Below, in pieces: positions 17,251 to 26,049 of a stretch of 64,000 bases of DNA (positions are counted from its first letter, which is position 1; each line of letters starts with the position of its first letter). The stretch spans positions 248,001-312,000 of the forward strand of contig JAUOZS010000001.1 of NCBI GenBank assembly GCA_032334055.1, in the 5' to 3' direction. Position numbers and translations under genes: made by a program. This stretch comes from Selenomonadales bacterium 4137-cl. GTDB lineage: Bacteria; Bacillota; Negativicutes; Sporomusales; UBA7701. The notes under the pieces were generated by a model. That model worked only from the letters and a program-made list of their open reading frames with translations. It was not told the origin of the DNA and searched no databases.

Positions 17251-18241
17251 GGGCCGTCACCTCGCCTGTAAACGCCTCGTACGTGGGCTGGCTATGGAGC
17301 ATCTTCTGCCCCCTCATCATCTGGACCGTTTTTTCGTAGTCGTCCCTGGCCAGCTTGCCGAGTGTCCAGGGGTCTTTGCCACCGGGCACGATGCTTGTCA
17401 GGATTTTTTCCAGCATCCATTTCATATGGGGGCGGTTGGTGGCGACATTAGCGGCGGTGACGTATTCCATAGTAATGTCGAGGGCTTCATCAGGATGTTC
17501 GGCCGCGTACCGCCACCCTTCCAGCGAGGCCGCCCGGAAGGCCGCGACCATTTCCCGGTCCAGTCTGATGGTGTTTTCCGTACAGTAGAGGCCGTCCTCG
17601 GGAAAGCCGAAGCCATAGTCTTTCAGAAAGAAGACGCTGCGTTCGTCCTCGTTGACCCCGGCCTGGTACAGCATGTGATATTCGTTGTAGTACATGGCCG
17701 AACAGGCGTCGACGCCCCTGCGGAGAAACAGGTTGACCGAGTAGTACTGGGGGTAGATCGCCGCAGGCTCCACTCCTTCGGCTTGCAGCCACGCCAGATA
17801 GGGTGCCCGGAAGTCTCCTTCCCAGACGCTTATCCGCCGGCCGTCGAGATCCCTGGGAGACCCGCCGGCCCAATCTTTCCAGCTTATCATCAGCAGATTC
17901 GACCTGTTGACGATCTGAGCCACATTGACGAGCGGCAGTCCTTCCTCGCGGCGGATGAGGGCGGTCGACAGCCAGGCGCTGACAAAGTCGACATTGCCGT
18001 CGGCAAGCTCGTTCATTGGGTCAAGGCCGGGGCCGCCGGCGATTATCCTGACATCAAGGCCGTGTGCCTTATAGATTCCTTTGGCGGCGGCCACGTAATA
18101 GCCGGCGAACTGGGCCTGGTGGGTCCACTGGAGCATCAGTTCCACCGGCTTCCCCGCGGCGGCGGCCGGGGGCGTCGGGGATAGCAGGGCGGCCGCCAAA
18201 ACGGCGGCCAGGACGATCAAGAAGGTTTTATTCGGGCGCAT
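17240..18241 (-). CDS. NMT1/THI5-like periplasmic substrate-binding protein
   Basis: 333-residue binding protein of the NMT1/THI5/SsuA-like fold with a signal peptide (residues 1 to about 28, ending AAAAG). The motif LMLQWTHQAQFAGYYVAAAKG is typical of THI5-like pyrimidine-precursor or riboflavin-type binding proteins. No ABC permease or ATPase gene is adjacent; instead the gene is embedded, with overlaps of 14 and 11 bases, between an RsbW-like kinase and the Cache-PP2C phosphatase. It therefore probably serves as a ligand-sensing subunit for signalling rather than transport, an inference from the operon. Confidence 0.85.
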   Translation of the reverse strand: MRPNKTFLIVLAAVLAAALLSPTPPAAAAGKPVELMLQWTHQAQFAGYYVAAAKGIYKAHGLDVRIIAGGPGLDPMNELADGNVDFVSAWLSTALIRREEGLPLVNVAQIVNRSNLLMISWKDWAGGSPRDLDGRRISVWEGDFRAPYLAWLQAEGVEPAAIYPQYYSVNLFLRRGVDACSAMYYNEYHMLYQAGVNEDERSVFFLKDYGFGFPEDGLYCTENTIRLDREMVAAFRAASLEGWRYAAEHPDEALDITMEYVTAANVATNRPHMKWMLEKILTSIVPGGKDPWTLGKLARDDYEKTVQMMRGQKMLHSQPTYEAFTGEVTARVP

Positions 18242-18647
18242 TCTTGATTACCAGCGTCAGGATATTCCGGTTGTCGCGGCGGTGGTAATGGACTTCGTCG
18301 AGCAGGCGTCTGATAAGGAATATTCCCAGCCCCCCGATTTCCCGATTGTCCAGGTCGGCCTGAATATCCGGCGCTTCTGCGGCCAGCGGATCGAAGGGTA
18401 CGCCGTTGTCGCTGAAGTCTACCTGCACGGCGACGTCCGAACGGGAGATGCGGATGGACACCAGGCCGGGAGGGACCTCGTAAGCATAGCTGCAGATATT
18501 GGTAACCGCTTCTTCGGTCGCCAGTTCCAAATGCATTACCCTCTTGGGGTGGACGCCGACCGCCGCGGCGTTCTCGGCCACGAACGCAACCATCTGGGGA
18601 ATATTCTCGATACTGGCGGTGAAGGTGTTTTCCGCTACCTGTTTCAT
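18228..18647 (-). CDS. RsbW-like anti-sigma/STAS kinase
   Basis: 139-residue GHKL ATPase of the anti-sigma-factor kinase type. N-box ATEEAVTNICSYAY, G1 box FSDNGVPFDP and the GGLGIFLIRRLLDEV lid are clear. Starts at ATG 18645-18647, overlapping the STAS stop by ATGA. It should phosphorylate the STAS protein encoded upstream and bind a sigma factor or other target, but no sigma-factor gene is adjacent. Confidence 0.9.
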   Translation of the reverse strand: MKQVAENTFTASIENIPQMVAFVAENAAAVGVHPKRVMHLELATEEAVTNICSYAYEVPPGLVSIRISRSDVAVQVDFSDNGVPFDPLAAEAPDIQADLDNREIGGLGIFLIRRLLDEVHYHRRDNRNILTLVIKNAPE

Positions 18648-18982
18648 TTGCCGCCACCCGCCAGAGCTTGTTCCACGTCCGCGAAAACTGGCAGGAAGTT
18701 GTCGAACCCCGAGAGGTCGAACACTTCCTTGACGAGACCGGTCAGAGAGCAAAGGGACAGGCTGCCGCCGGCGCCTTTGAGCTTCTTGGCGATAGCTAAG
18801 ATGCTGCGCAGGCCGGCGCTGCTGATGTATTCAAGGCCGGAAAAATCGATGACGAACCGCTGGTGGCCCTGTTCAATAAGGGTCGCACAGCTTTTTTCGA
18901 ACTCCGGGGATGAGGCGATATCCATTCGCCCTTCCACCTTTACCACCAGAAAACCCTTTTCCTGATAAGACACAAATTTCAT
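18644..18982 (-). CDS. STAS-domain anti-sigma factor antagonist
   Basis: 112-residue STAS protein of the SpoIIAA/RsbV type with the phosphorylatable serine region FSGLEYISSAGLRSIL. The ATG at 18980-18982 has an AGGAGATG site; an 11-residue longer frame has none. First gene of the partner-switching operon. It would be phosphorylated by the RsbW-like kinase and dephosphorylated by the PP2C protein. Confidence 0.9.
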   Translation of the reverse strand: MKFVSYQEKGFLVVKVEGRMDIASSPEFEKSCATLIEQGHQRFVIDFSGLEYISSAGLRSILAIAKKLKGAGGSLSLCSLTGLVKEVFDLSGFDNFLPVFADVEQALAGGGK

Positions 18983-19211
18983 CAGACCATCTCCTATCTG
19001 CCGGCTCCAGGCCAATTCGTCGTTTTATGTCGTACTAACTACACTTTTTTCTATAGCATGGAGAATATTCCTTCCCCAAAGCGCAAACAAAGTGTGCCGG
19101 TCAAACAGAGAAAAGGCAGCGAGGATAACCGTCTCTTGATTTGCCGGCCGGAATGACTTTGAGCCGGTACTATGTACATTTTTTCACTTTCGCAATATTG
19201 AAAAAAATTCA

Positions 19212-19241
19212 TTGACAAGTTATAACTATATAACCTAATAT
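19212..19241 (+). promoter_or_regulatory. Sigma-A type promoter of the exported hydrogenase operon
   Basis: TTGACA at 19212-19217, an 18-base spacer and TAATAT at 19236-19241. The spacer and downstream bases contain the inverted repeat ACTATATA/TATATAGT, a possible regulator site. The start codon is about 48 bases after the -10. Confidence 0.6.
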
Positions 19242-19288
19242 TTATATAGTGGTCTGACCATCATACCGAGTTTTCGGGAGGGGGTTCT

Positions 19289-20551
19289 ATGAAAGGATTT
19301 CAACAGCGGGAACTGGCGTCCGTCATCGAGATTGACCGCAGGAAATGCAAGGGCTGCGATGCCTGCAAGACGTTTTGTCCCGCCGGCGCGATTACCGGCA
19401 AATATGGCGCCGTACATAGCGTGGATAACGAGAAATGTCTTTTCTGCGGCCAGTGCCTGGTCAATTGCCCCTTCGGCGCGCCCCAGGACACTGTCGACAG
19501 CGTCGACGCGGTCATCGCCAAACTTAAGGACAGCCGCGCTACCGTCGTAGGCGTTATCGCCCCTGCGGTACGAGTCGCCATCGGCGAGGAATTCGGCCTG
19601 GAACCCGGCACCCTGGCCACCGAAAAACTCTACGGAGCGATGCAGCAGGCCGGCTTCAAAATCTTCGACAACAACTTTGCCGCTGACCAGTGCATTATGG
19701 AGGAAGGCAGCGAACTGATCGCCAAGATCCGCCACTTTGCCCTGGGCGAACCCGCCCATGGACACCTTCTCGGGCCGCTCCCCCAGTTTACTTCCTGTTG
19801 CCCGGCCTGGGTCCGCCACGCCGAGCTTAGCTATCCCGATATATTACCGCACCTCTCGTCGGCTAAATCGCCCCAGCAGATGGCCGGAGCACTCGCGAAA
19901 ACTTATGGTGCCAACACGGTTTTCAGGGTGAGCCCGGAAAACATGTACGTCGTCGGCGTCATGCCCTGCACAGCCAAAAAATTCGAAGCCTCAAGGCCGG
20001 AGTTCGGCAGCGCGGCCCTTTACTGGCGCAAGCAGGGCGCGACAGGCAATTACCCCGATGTCGACACGGTTATCACCACCCGCGACCTTGCCCGGCTGCT
20101 TAAAAAGATGAACATTTCCCTTGCCACCGCCCCCGGCGTAGCCGATGCCGACAACCCGCTCGCCCGCTATAGCGGCGCCGGTACCATCTTTGGCAACACC
20201 GGCGGCGTGATGGAAGCGGCGCTCAGGACCGCCTATTTCGTCATCACCGGTCGGGAACTCGCCACCCTCGAATTCACCCCGGTACGCGGCCTGAAGGGCG
20301 TCAAGGAGGCAAGTGTGGCCATGAAGGATGTCAAGACCGGCCGGGAAATTGTTCTCAAGGTGGCCGTGGTCCACGGGATCAAGGAAAATCTCGCCCCCGT
20401 GGTGGCCGCCGTTGCCGCCGGCACGTCGCCCTACCATTTCATCGAGGTGATGAACTGCCCCGGCGGCTGCGTGAATGGCGGCGGGCAGCCTATCAACCCG
20501 ATGGGAACGTCGTGGATCGACAAGTTTAAAGTCGTTCTGCCGTGGGCATAA
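19289..20551 (+). CDS. [FeFe] hydrogenase large subunit (exported type)
   Basis: 420-residue catalytic subunit with two N-terminal [4Fe-4S] ferredoxin motifs (CKGCDACKTFCP, CLFCGQCLVNCP) and the H-cluster domain: L1 FTSCCPAW, L2 MPCTAKK and L3 MNCPGGCVNGGGQP. L3 has Asn where most enzymes have Ala. The proton-path Cys of L1 and Glu of MEEGSE are present. It lacks a signal peptide, but the next gene encodes the small subunit with a Tat signal, so the pair is probably exported together as in Desulfovibrio HydAB. A cytochrome b completes the operon; it may oxidise hydrogen outside and feed quinones. Confidence 0.9.
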   Translation: MKGFQQRELASVIEIDRRKCKGCDACKTFCPAGAITGKYGAVHSVDNEKCLFCGQCLVNCPFGAPQDTVDSVDAVIAKLKDSRATVVGVIAPAVRVAIGEEFGLEPGTLATEKLYGAMQQAGFKIFDNNFAADQCIMEEGSELIAKIRHFALGEPAHGHLLGPLPQFTSCCPAWVRHAELSYPDILPHLSSAKSPQQMAGALAKTYGANTVFRVSPENMYVVGVMPCTAKKFEASRPEFGSAALYWRKQGATGNYPDVDTVITTRDLARLLKKMNISLATAPGVADADNPLARYSGAGTIFGNTGGVMEAALRTAYFVITGRELATLEFTPVRGLKGVKEASVAMKDVKTGREIVLKVAVVHGIKENLAPVVAAVAAGTSPYHFIEVMNCPGGCVNGGGQPINPMGTSWIDKFKVVLPWA

Positions 20552-20563
20552 GGAGGTATCGAC

Positions 20564-20884
20564 ATGGCAAAGTACGATTACGTGGAAAAAGCCATCAAGG
20601 TGTCCCGCCGCGAGTTCCTTGGACTGGCCGGAGCGGGAGCCGCCCTTCTGTGGGCGGGCGCCTACGTTACCACCGATATTTTCGTCGACCGCACCAGATA
20701 CATAAAAATGCGGGCCGCCGGGATGTACAAAGACGATGCCAAGGCTAAAATACGCCAGAGCCACAACAATCCGGCGGTCGCCGAAATGTACGGAAATTTC
20801 GCCGGCAAGCCCCTGAGCCCGCTGGCCGAAGAACTCTTCCACACCCGCTATGTGAACAGAACCAGGCTGGGAGGGAAAAGTTGA
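20564..20884 (+). CDS. [FeFe] hydrogenase small subunit with Tat signal
   Basis: 106-residue small subunit. SRREFLGLAGAGAALLWAGA near the N-terminus is a twin-arginine export signal. The C-terminal part (MYKDDAKAKIRQSHNNPAV, ending in a LFHTRYVNRT stretch) is the iron-hydrogenase small-subunit domain, which wraps around the large subunit. It starts 12 bases after the large-subunit stop with an AAGGAGG site, and its stop overlaps the cytochrome start (TGATG). Confidence 0.9.
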   Translation: MAKYDYVEKAIKVSRREFLGLAGAGAALLWAGAYVTTDIFVDRTRYIKMRAAGMYKDDAKAKIRQSHNNPAVAEMYGNFAGKPLSPLAEELFHTRYVNRTRLGGKS

Positions 20885-21579
20885 TGGACCATCATGACGA
20901 CGGACAGCGCGTCCTCAAACATCCCCTCTGCTCGCGCCTCTTCCACTGGGGGCTTATTCTCGGTTTCCTGCCAGCGGCTTTAACGGGTTTTGTCATCTGG
21001 TACAAACCGGGGAGCGAGGACTTCGTCAATCTGGCGATGAAAATCCATATCGCCGGCGCCGCCGTCCTCACCGTCTCCTGCGTCCTGTACGCGCTGTTGT
21101 GCCTCGACCGCATAGCAGGCTTTATCAGGCGCAACTTTTCCTGGGACGACCGCGACGTCGGCTGGCTGCTCGTGGGCGGCGGCTACCCGCAGAAGATGCT
21201 GTTAGGGAAAAAGATCCTCGTGCCGCCCATGGGCAAGGTCAATTCCGGTCAAAAAATTTTCGGCCTCTGTCTGTTGTTCCTCGGTCCCGTTCTCATCGTC
21301 ACCGGCTGGATATTGTACGCCTTCATCCCGTTGGCTCCCAAAGAACTTATCAGGATCACAAACACCGTCCACCTTGTCCTTGGCCTTTATATGGGTCTCT
21401 TCCTTTTCGTCCATATGTTTCTCGGTGTTTACAACTGGGGCGAGTTCAAGGCGATGTTCGGCGACGGCACCCAGCCGCTGGCCGAAGCCGCGGACCACAA
21501 CCCGCTGTGGGTGGATAAGGACATCGAACCGGTCGCGGGCCGGGGGACGGAAAAAAACAGTTATGTGCAGAGGGCCTGA
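20884..21579 (+). CDS. Membrane cytochrome b subunit of the hydrogenase
   Basis: 231-residue membrane protein with about four helices and conserved histidines in the patterns HPLCSRLFHWG, KIHIAG, TVHLVLG and FVHMFLG, matching the b-haem ligands of hydrogenase/formate dehydrogenase gamma subunits. The ATG at 20884 overlaps the previous stop. It would anchor the periplasmic hydrogenase and pass electrons to the quinone pool. A long hydrophilic tail follows the last helix. Confidence 0.85.
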   Translation: MDHHDDGQRVLKHPLCSRLFHWGLILGFLPAALTGFVIWYKPGSEDFVNLAMKIHIAGAAVLTVSCVLYALLCLDRIAGFIRRNFSWDDRDVGWLLVGGGYPQKMLLGKKILVPPMGKVNSGQKIFGLCLLFLGPVLIVTGWILYAFIPLAPKELIRITNTVHLVLGLYMGLFLFVHMFLGVYNWGEFKAMFGDGTQPLAEAADHNPLWVDKDIEPVAGRGTEKNSYVQRA

Positions 21580-21602
21580 GGTGCCGGATTGCGCGCAAAA
21601 AT

Positions 21603-21640
21603 GAAAGCTTCCGAGGCTAATCCTCGGAAGCTTTCGTTTT
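21603..21640. terminator. Terminator between converging hydrogenase operons
   Basis: 14-bp perfect inverted repeat (21603-21616 and 21622-21635) followed by T-rich sequence; shared by the two convergent operons. Confidence 0.85.
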
Positions 21641-21645
21641 TGCGC

Positions 21646-21918
21646 CTATTTCTCTGCCTGTACGGGCTCCGGCCGCTTCACCGCGGGCAGGACGTTTTCG
21701 ATGAAGAAGTCCCGCACCGTCGCCCCGGAGACACTCTGCACGTCGCCCTCGTCGATCTTAACCGACACCGCCCGGGAGCAGACGCCCAGGCAAAAGGATG
21801 CGTGGATTTCGACCTCGTCGACGACATGGTATTCTTCGACCAGTTGCTGGAGGGAGTTGATTACGTTGTAGGAGCCTTTAAGGTGACAGGCGCTGCCGAT
21901 GCAAACCCTTATTTTCAT
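21646..21918 (-). CDS. [2Fe-2S] thioredoxin-like ferredoxin protein
   Basis: 90-residue protein with the four-Cys pattern of thioredoxin-like [2Fe-2S] ferredoxins: CIGSAC near the start and CLGVC later. The ATG 21916-21918 is chosen over a longer frame with no ribosome site. It follows the NADH-linked HydA gene by 7 bases and probably serves as an electron-transfer partner or extra module of that complex. Confidence 0.8.
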   Translation of the reverse strand: MKIRVCIGSACHLKGSYNVINSLQQLVEEYHVVDEVEIHASFCLGVCSRAVSVKIDEGDVQSVSGATVRDFFIENVLPAVKRPEPVQAEK

Positions 21919-21925
21919 AATGCAC

Positions 21926-23614
21926 TCACGCCTTTCTGCGATACTCCACATGGAGTAGCTTGTGCACTTTGCCCTTTAGCAGGCCGCTGTAAAGAGCCAT
22001 TATCACCGGGTTTTCCTCCGAGCGCTTGATGCTGCTCATGCGGTCGGCGTCATACAGGCCGGCGCTGCGGCGCTTTCTGCCCTCTTCGTTGGTGACCGGC
22101 TGGCCGGCGCCGGCAATGCAGCCGCCGGGGCAGGCCATGACCTCGATGAAGTCGTAGTGCTTTTCGCCGCTCTTGATCTGCCTGATAAGGTTGTCGGCAT
22201 TCTTGAGGCCGCTGACGATAGCGATCCTCACTTCGCGGCCGGCGTACTCGATGCTCGCTTCCTTGACGCCGTGAAGGCCGCGGACGCCGGTGAAGGCGAG
22301 CGCCCTGAGCGCGGACACCGACTTGTCGTCGGCGAGTCGCCGTATCACCGCCTCGGTGACGCCGCCCGTAACCCCGAAGATCACGCCGGCGCCGCTGACG
22401 GCCCCGAACGGCATGTCAACCGATTCGGGCTCGACTTCGGAGAAGACAATGCCGGCCTCCCGGATCATCTTCACAAGCTCCTGGGTGGTAATGACGTAAT
22501 CGACGTTACGGACGCCGTTTTCCATGAATTCATCGCGGGCGCCCTCAAATTTTTTGGCGGTGCAGGGCATGACAGCCACGACGACGGTCCGCCGGTTGGA
22601 ATGACGGTAATGTTCCTTGAGCACCGAGGCGAACATCTGCATCGGCGACCGGCAGGTGGAGATGTTGGCCATAAGCTCGGGGTAGTTGTTTTCAGCGAAC
22701 TGCACCCATGCGGGGCAGCACGAGGTGAACAGCGGCAGTTTTTCGCCCTTCTGCAGCTTCGCCAGAAATTCGCCCGCTTCTTCGAGGACGGTGAGGTCGG
22801 CGCCGGTGGACGTGTCGAACACTTCGTCGACGCCCATGCGCTTTAGCGCGGCAACGATCCGGCCCATGACATTTTCACCCTCGGCGAGGCCGAACTCCTT
22901 GCCGATGCCCACCCTGACCGCCGGGGCGATCTGCACGACTACCTTGGCGTCCTTGTCGCTGATGTCCTGCCACAGTTTGGCGGTGTCGTCGCGGACGACG
23001 ATGGCGCCGGTCGGGCAGACGGCGGCGCACTGGCCGCACCCGACACAGTTGGTGTTGGCGATCGGTTCGTCGAAGGCGGGGCTGACGCGCATCTTCGAGC
23101 CGCGGTAGGCGAAGTCGATGGCGCCGACTTTCTGGACCTCGTCGCACATCCGCACGCAGTCGCCGCACAGGATGCATTTGCTTTTGTCGCGGACGATGCA
23201 GAGCGAGGAGGTGTCGAGGTTGGGCTCGCCGGAAGTGTTGTTGAAGCGGACCTGTTTTATGCCGAACCGCTGGGCCAGCTCCTGCAGCTTGCATTTGCCG
23301 TTCTTCTCGCAGGTGGTGCAGTCGCGGCAGTGGTTGGCAAGGAAAAGTTCGAGGATCATCTTGCGGTATTTGCGGAGCCGGGGCGTGTTCGTGCGGATTT
23401 CCATACCCGCCTTGGGCGGGGTGGAACAGGCGGCATGGATGTCGCCCCACTTGTCTTCGACGACGCACATGCGGCAGGCGCCGTAGACCGACAGCTCCGA
23501 GTAATAACAGAAGGTGGGCAGATCGATGCCGATTTTACGGATGACGGCGAGGATATTTTTTTCCCCGGTTATTTCCACCGGTATGTTGTCGATCAGCATG
23601 AACTCGGTGCTCAC
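21926..23614 (-). CDS. hydA: NADH-dependent [FeFe] hydrogenase catalytic subunit HydA
   Basis: 562-residue catalytic subunit of a cytoplasmic multimeric (likely electron-bifurcating) hydrogenase. It has an N-terminal [2Fe-2S] plant-type domain (CYYSELSVYGACRMC), the His-ligated cluster motif (NHCRDCTTCEKNGKC), two [4Fe-4S] motifs (CILCGDCVRMC, CVGCGQCAAVCP) and the H-cluster motifs FTSCCPAW, MPCTAKK and MACPGGCIAGAGQP; the last has Ala-Gly where Gly-Gly is common. Lies 4 bases downstream of the NuoF-like subunit gene. In such complexes, NADH and reduced ferredoxin are oxidised together to make hydrogen, or the reverse. Confidence 0.92.
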   Translation of the reverse strand: MSTEFMLIDNIPVEITGEKNILAVIRKIGIDLPTFCYYSELSVYGACRMCVVEDKWGDIHAACSTPPKAGMEIRTNTPRLRKYRKMILELFLANHCRDCTTCEKNGKCKLQELAQRFGIKQVRFNNTSGEPNLDTSSLCIVRDKSKCILCGDCVRMCDEVQKVGAIDFAYRGSKMRVSPAFDEPIANTNCVGCGQCAAVCPTGAIVVRDDTAKLWQDISDKDAKVVVQIAPAVRVGIGKEFGLAEGENVMGRIVAALKRMGVDEVFDTSTGADLTVLEEAGEFLAKLQKGEKLPLFTSCCPAWVQFAENNYPELMANISTCRSPMQMFASVLKEHYRHSNRRTVVVAVMPCTAKKFEGARDEFMENGVRNVDYVITTQELVKMIREAGIVFSEVEPESVDMPFGAVSGAGVIFGVTGGVTEAVIRRLADDKSVSALRALAFTGVRGLHGVKEASIEYAGREVRIAIVSGLKNADNLIRQIKSGEKHYDFIEVMACPGGCIAGAGQPVTNEEGRKRRSAGLYDADRMSSIKRSEENPVIMALYSGLLKGKVHKLLHVEYRRKA

Positions 23615-23618
23615 GGCG

Positions 23619-25493
23619 TCAGTCCTCCTTTATCGCCTTGAAGGCGCATGATTCGAGACACGCGCCGCATTTTACGCATTTGCCGGCGTCGATGACGAAC
23701 GGCTCCTTGATGGCGCCGGAGATGGCGCCGACCGGACAGAGGCGCGCGCATTTCGAGCAGCCCTTGCAGAGCGCGGCGTCGATGTAGATCTTTTTTAGCT
23801 TCTGACAGGTCTTGGACGGGCAGCGCTTTTCGTTCACATGGGCTTCATATTCGTCGCGGAAGTATTTGATGGTGCTGACGACGGGGAAGGCGGCGGTTTT
23901 ACCGAGGCCGCACAGGGCGGTGGCGGAGATGGTGTCAGCCAGTTCTAGCAGCATGTCGATATCACCCGCTTCGCCCTGGCCGGCAACGATCCGTTCGAGG
24001 ATCTCGAGCATCCGCTTGGTGCCTTCGCGGCATGGCAGACATTTGCCGCAGGATTCGTTCTGGGTGAAGTTCATGAAGAAACGGGCCACTTCCACCATAC
24101 AGGTGTGTTCGTCCATGACGACCAGTCCGCCTGAGCCGATCATAGCGCCGGCTTTTTTCAACGAATCGAAGTCGAGCGGCAGGTCCAGGTGCTGGTTGGT
24201 TAGGCAGCCGCCGGAGGGGCCGCCGATCTGTACGGCTTTGAAGCCCGCGCCGCCGCGGATGCCGCCGCCGATGTCGAAAATTACCTCTCTGAGGGTGGTG
24301 CCCATAGGAACTTCGATCAAGCCGGTGTTCTCGATGTTGCCGGTGAGGGCGAAGGCCTTGGTGCCGGGGCTTTTTTCCGGGCCGACGGTCTTATACCAGG
24401 CGGCGCCTTTGAGAATTATGAGCGGCACGTTGGCAAAGGTCTCGACGTTGTTCAGGACGGTAGGTTTTGCGTAGAGTCCCTGTTCTACGGTGCGCGGGGG
24501 CTTGACCCGCGGCATGCCGCGGTTGCCTTCGATGGAGGCGGTAAGGGCGCTGCCCTCGCCGCACACGAACGCGCCGGCGCCTTTACTGATCGATATGTCG
24601 AAATCGAACCCGGAGCCGAGGATGTTCTTACCGAGCAGGCCGCATTCCCGGGCTTCGGCGATCGCCGTCTCCAGGCGATCGATCGCCAAAGGATACTCGG
24701 CCCGTACGTAAATATAGCCTTCGGAGGCCCCGCAGGCGAAGCCGGCGATCATCATGCCTTCGAGCATCCGGTGGGGGTCTCCCTCCATGACGCTCCTGTC
24801 CATGAAAGCTCCCGGGTCACCTTCGTCGCCGTTACAGACGACGTATTTTTGCGGCTCTTTCTGGCGTTTTACCTGGGACCATTTACGGCCCGCCGGGTAG
24901 CCGCCGCCGCCGCGGCCGCGGAGGTTGGATTCGTCGATCTCCTTGACGATTTCGTCGGGTGTCATGGCGAAGAGGGCTTTTTCGAAAGCGCTGTAACCGC
25001 CGATGGCAAGATACTCTTTAAGCGAGGTGGCGTCGATGTGGCCGCAGTGCTCAAGCACCAGTCGGGTCTGCTTCTTGTAGAAGGGGATGTCTTCCTGGGT
25101 GGGGTAGGTCTGGCCGTTCTTCTTGTAAGCCAGCCGCTCGATGAACCGACCGCCGACAATCGTTTCGGCGACAATCTCGGCGCAGTCCTCAAGCTTTACT
25201 TTGATATACAGCCAGCCCTGCGGCTCGATTCTTACCAGGGGCCCCATTTCGCAGAAGCCGTGGCAGCCGCTTTTCTTGACGCCTACCTCTTCGCCGTGGG
25301 GCTCGTGTTCGAGATTGACGGAGCAGGCAAGTCCCTGTTCGTTTATCAGCCGCACCAGTTCGGCGTGAATGTCGAGCGACCCGCCGGCTACACAGCCCGT
25401 GCCGGCGCAGACGAGAATCTTCTTTTGCTGGGCCTCAAGGGCGTTTTTATACTTGGCCCTGGCGTTTTGCAGGGCTTCCCTGGATAGCAGCAT
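23619..25493 (-). CDS. hydB: NuoF-like subunit of bifurcating hydrogenase (HydB)
   Basis: 624-residue flavoprotein subunit. An N-terminal thioredoxin-like [2Fe-2S] domain (CAGTGC, CHGFC), the NADH/FMN domain (LRGRGGGGYPAGRKW, NGDEGDPGAFMDR), the N3-type cluster motif ESCGKCLPCREGT and a C-terminal pair of [4Fe-4S] motifs (CKGCSKCARLCP, CVKCGACLESC) are all present. This layout is that of HydB, site of NAD binding in HydABC. Start overlaps the HydC stop almost directly (one base apart). Confidence 0.92.
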   Translation of the reverse strand: MLLSREALQNARAKYKNALEAQQKKILVCAGTGCVAGGSLDIHAELVRLINEQGLACSVNLEHEPHGEEVGVKKSGCHGFCEMGPLVRIEPQGWLYIKVKLEDCAEIVAETIVGGRFIERLAYKKNGQTYPTQEDIPFYKKQTRLVLEHCGHIDATSLKEYLAIGGYSAFEKALFAMTPDEIVKEIDESNLRGRGGGGYPAGRKWSQVKRQKEPQKYVVCNGDEGDPGAFMDRSVMEGDPHRMLEGMMIAGFACGASEGYIYVRAEYPLAIDRLETAIAEARECGLLGKNILGSGFDFDISISKGAGAFVCGEGSALTASIEGNRGMPRVKPPRTVEQGLYAKPTVLNNVETFANVPLIILKGAAWYKTVGPEKSPGTKAFALTGNIENTGLIEVPMGTTLREVIFDIGGGIRGGAGFKAVQIGGPSGGCLTNQHLDLPLDFDSLKKAGAMIGSGGLVVMDEHTCMVEVARFFMNFTQNESCGKCLPCREGTKRMLEILERIVAGQGEAGDIDMLLELADTISATALCGLGKTAAFPVVSTIKYFRDEYEAHVNEKRCPSKTCQKLKKIYIDAALCKGCSKCARLCPVGAISGAIKEPFVIDAGKCVKCGACLESCAFKAIKED

Positions 25494-25494
25494 G

Positions 25495-25971
25495 TCAGTT
25501 CGCCTCCTTGAGTTTCGCGAGCAGTTCGCTGGCCTTCTCCGGCGTCATGGCGGGGTAGACCTTGTCGTTGACGGTGAGTACGGGAGCGAGCCCGCACGCG
25601 CCAAGGCAGGAAACGGTTTCCACCGTGAAGAGGAGATCGTCGGTGGTTGCCTTGCTTTCTGACAGTCCCAGCTCTTTTCGCAGGCGCTCAAGGATGGGAA
25701 TGGATTTCCTTACATGGCAGGCGGTGCCGTCGCAAATCTTTATCACGTATTTGCCTTTGGGCTCCAGGGAGAAGTTCTCGTAAAAGGTCGCGACGCTGTA
25801 AATCCTGGCGGTGCTAATGCCGAGCTTTTCCGAAAGGTACGGGAAGGCTTCGCGGGGGAGATAGCGATACTTCGCCTGGGTGTCCTGGAGGATAGGGATT
25901 ATATTGTTCGCTTTGTGTCCGTATTTTGTCAGAATGGCATCCAATTCCCCGAAGTCGATCGCAGCTTTCAT
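25495..25971 (-). CDS. hydC: NuoE-like subunit of bifurcating hydrogenase (HydC)
   Basis: 158-residue NuoE-type protein with the four [2Fe-2S] cysteines in CDGTACHV and CLGACGLAP. First gene of the HydCBA operon, preceded by a GGAGG site and a candidate Rex operator. It transfers electrons between HydB and HydA. Confidence 0.92.
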   Translation of the reverse strand: MKAAIDFGELDAILTKYGHKANNIIPILQDTQAKYRYLPREAFPYLSEKLGISTARIYSVATFYENFSLEPKGKYVIKICDGTACHVRKSIPILERLRKELGLSESKATTDDLLFTVETVSCLGACGLAPVLTVNDKVYPAMTPEKASELLAKLKEAN

Positions 25972-26049
25972 GGCGTGACCTCCATTGATATTGTGAAAAT
26001 TTTAACTTACTTTTAGTGTACACTTTCGCTGGTCTCTTAGCAATAAGTT

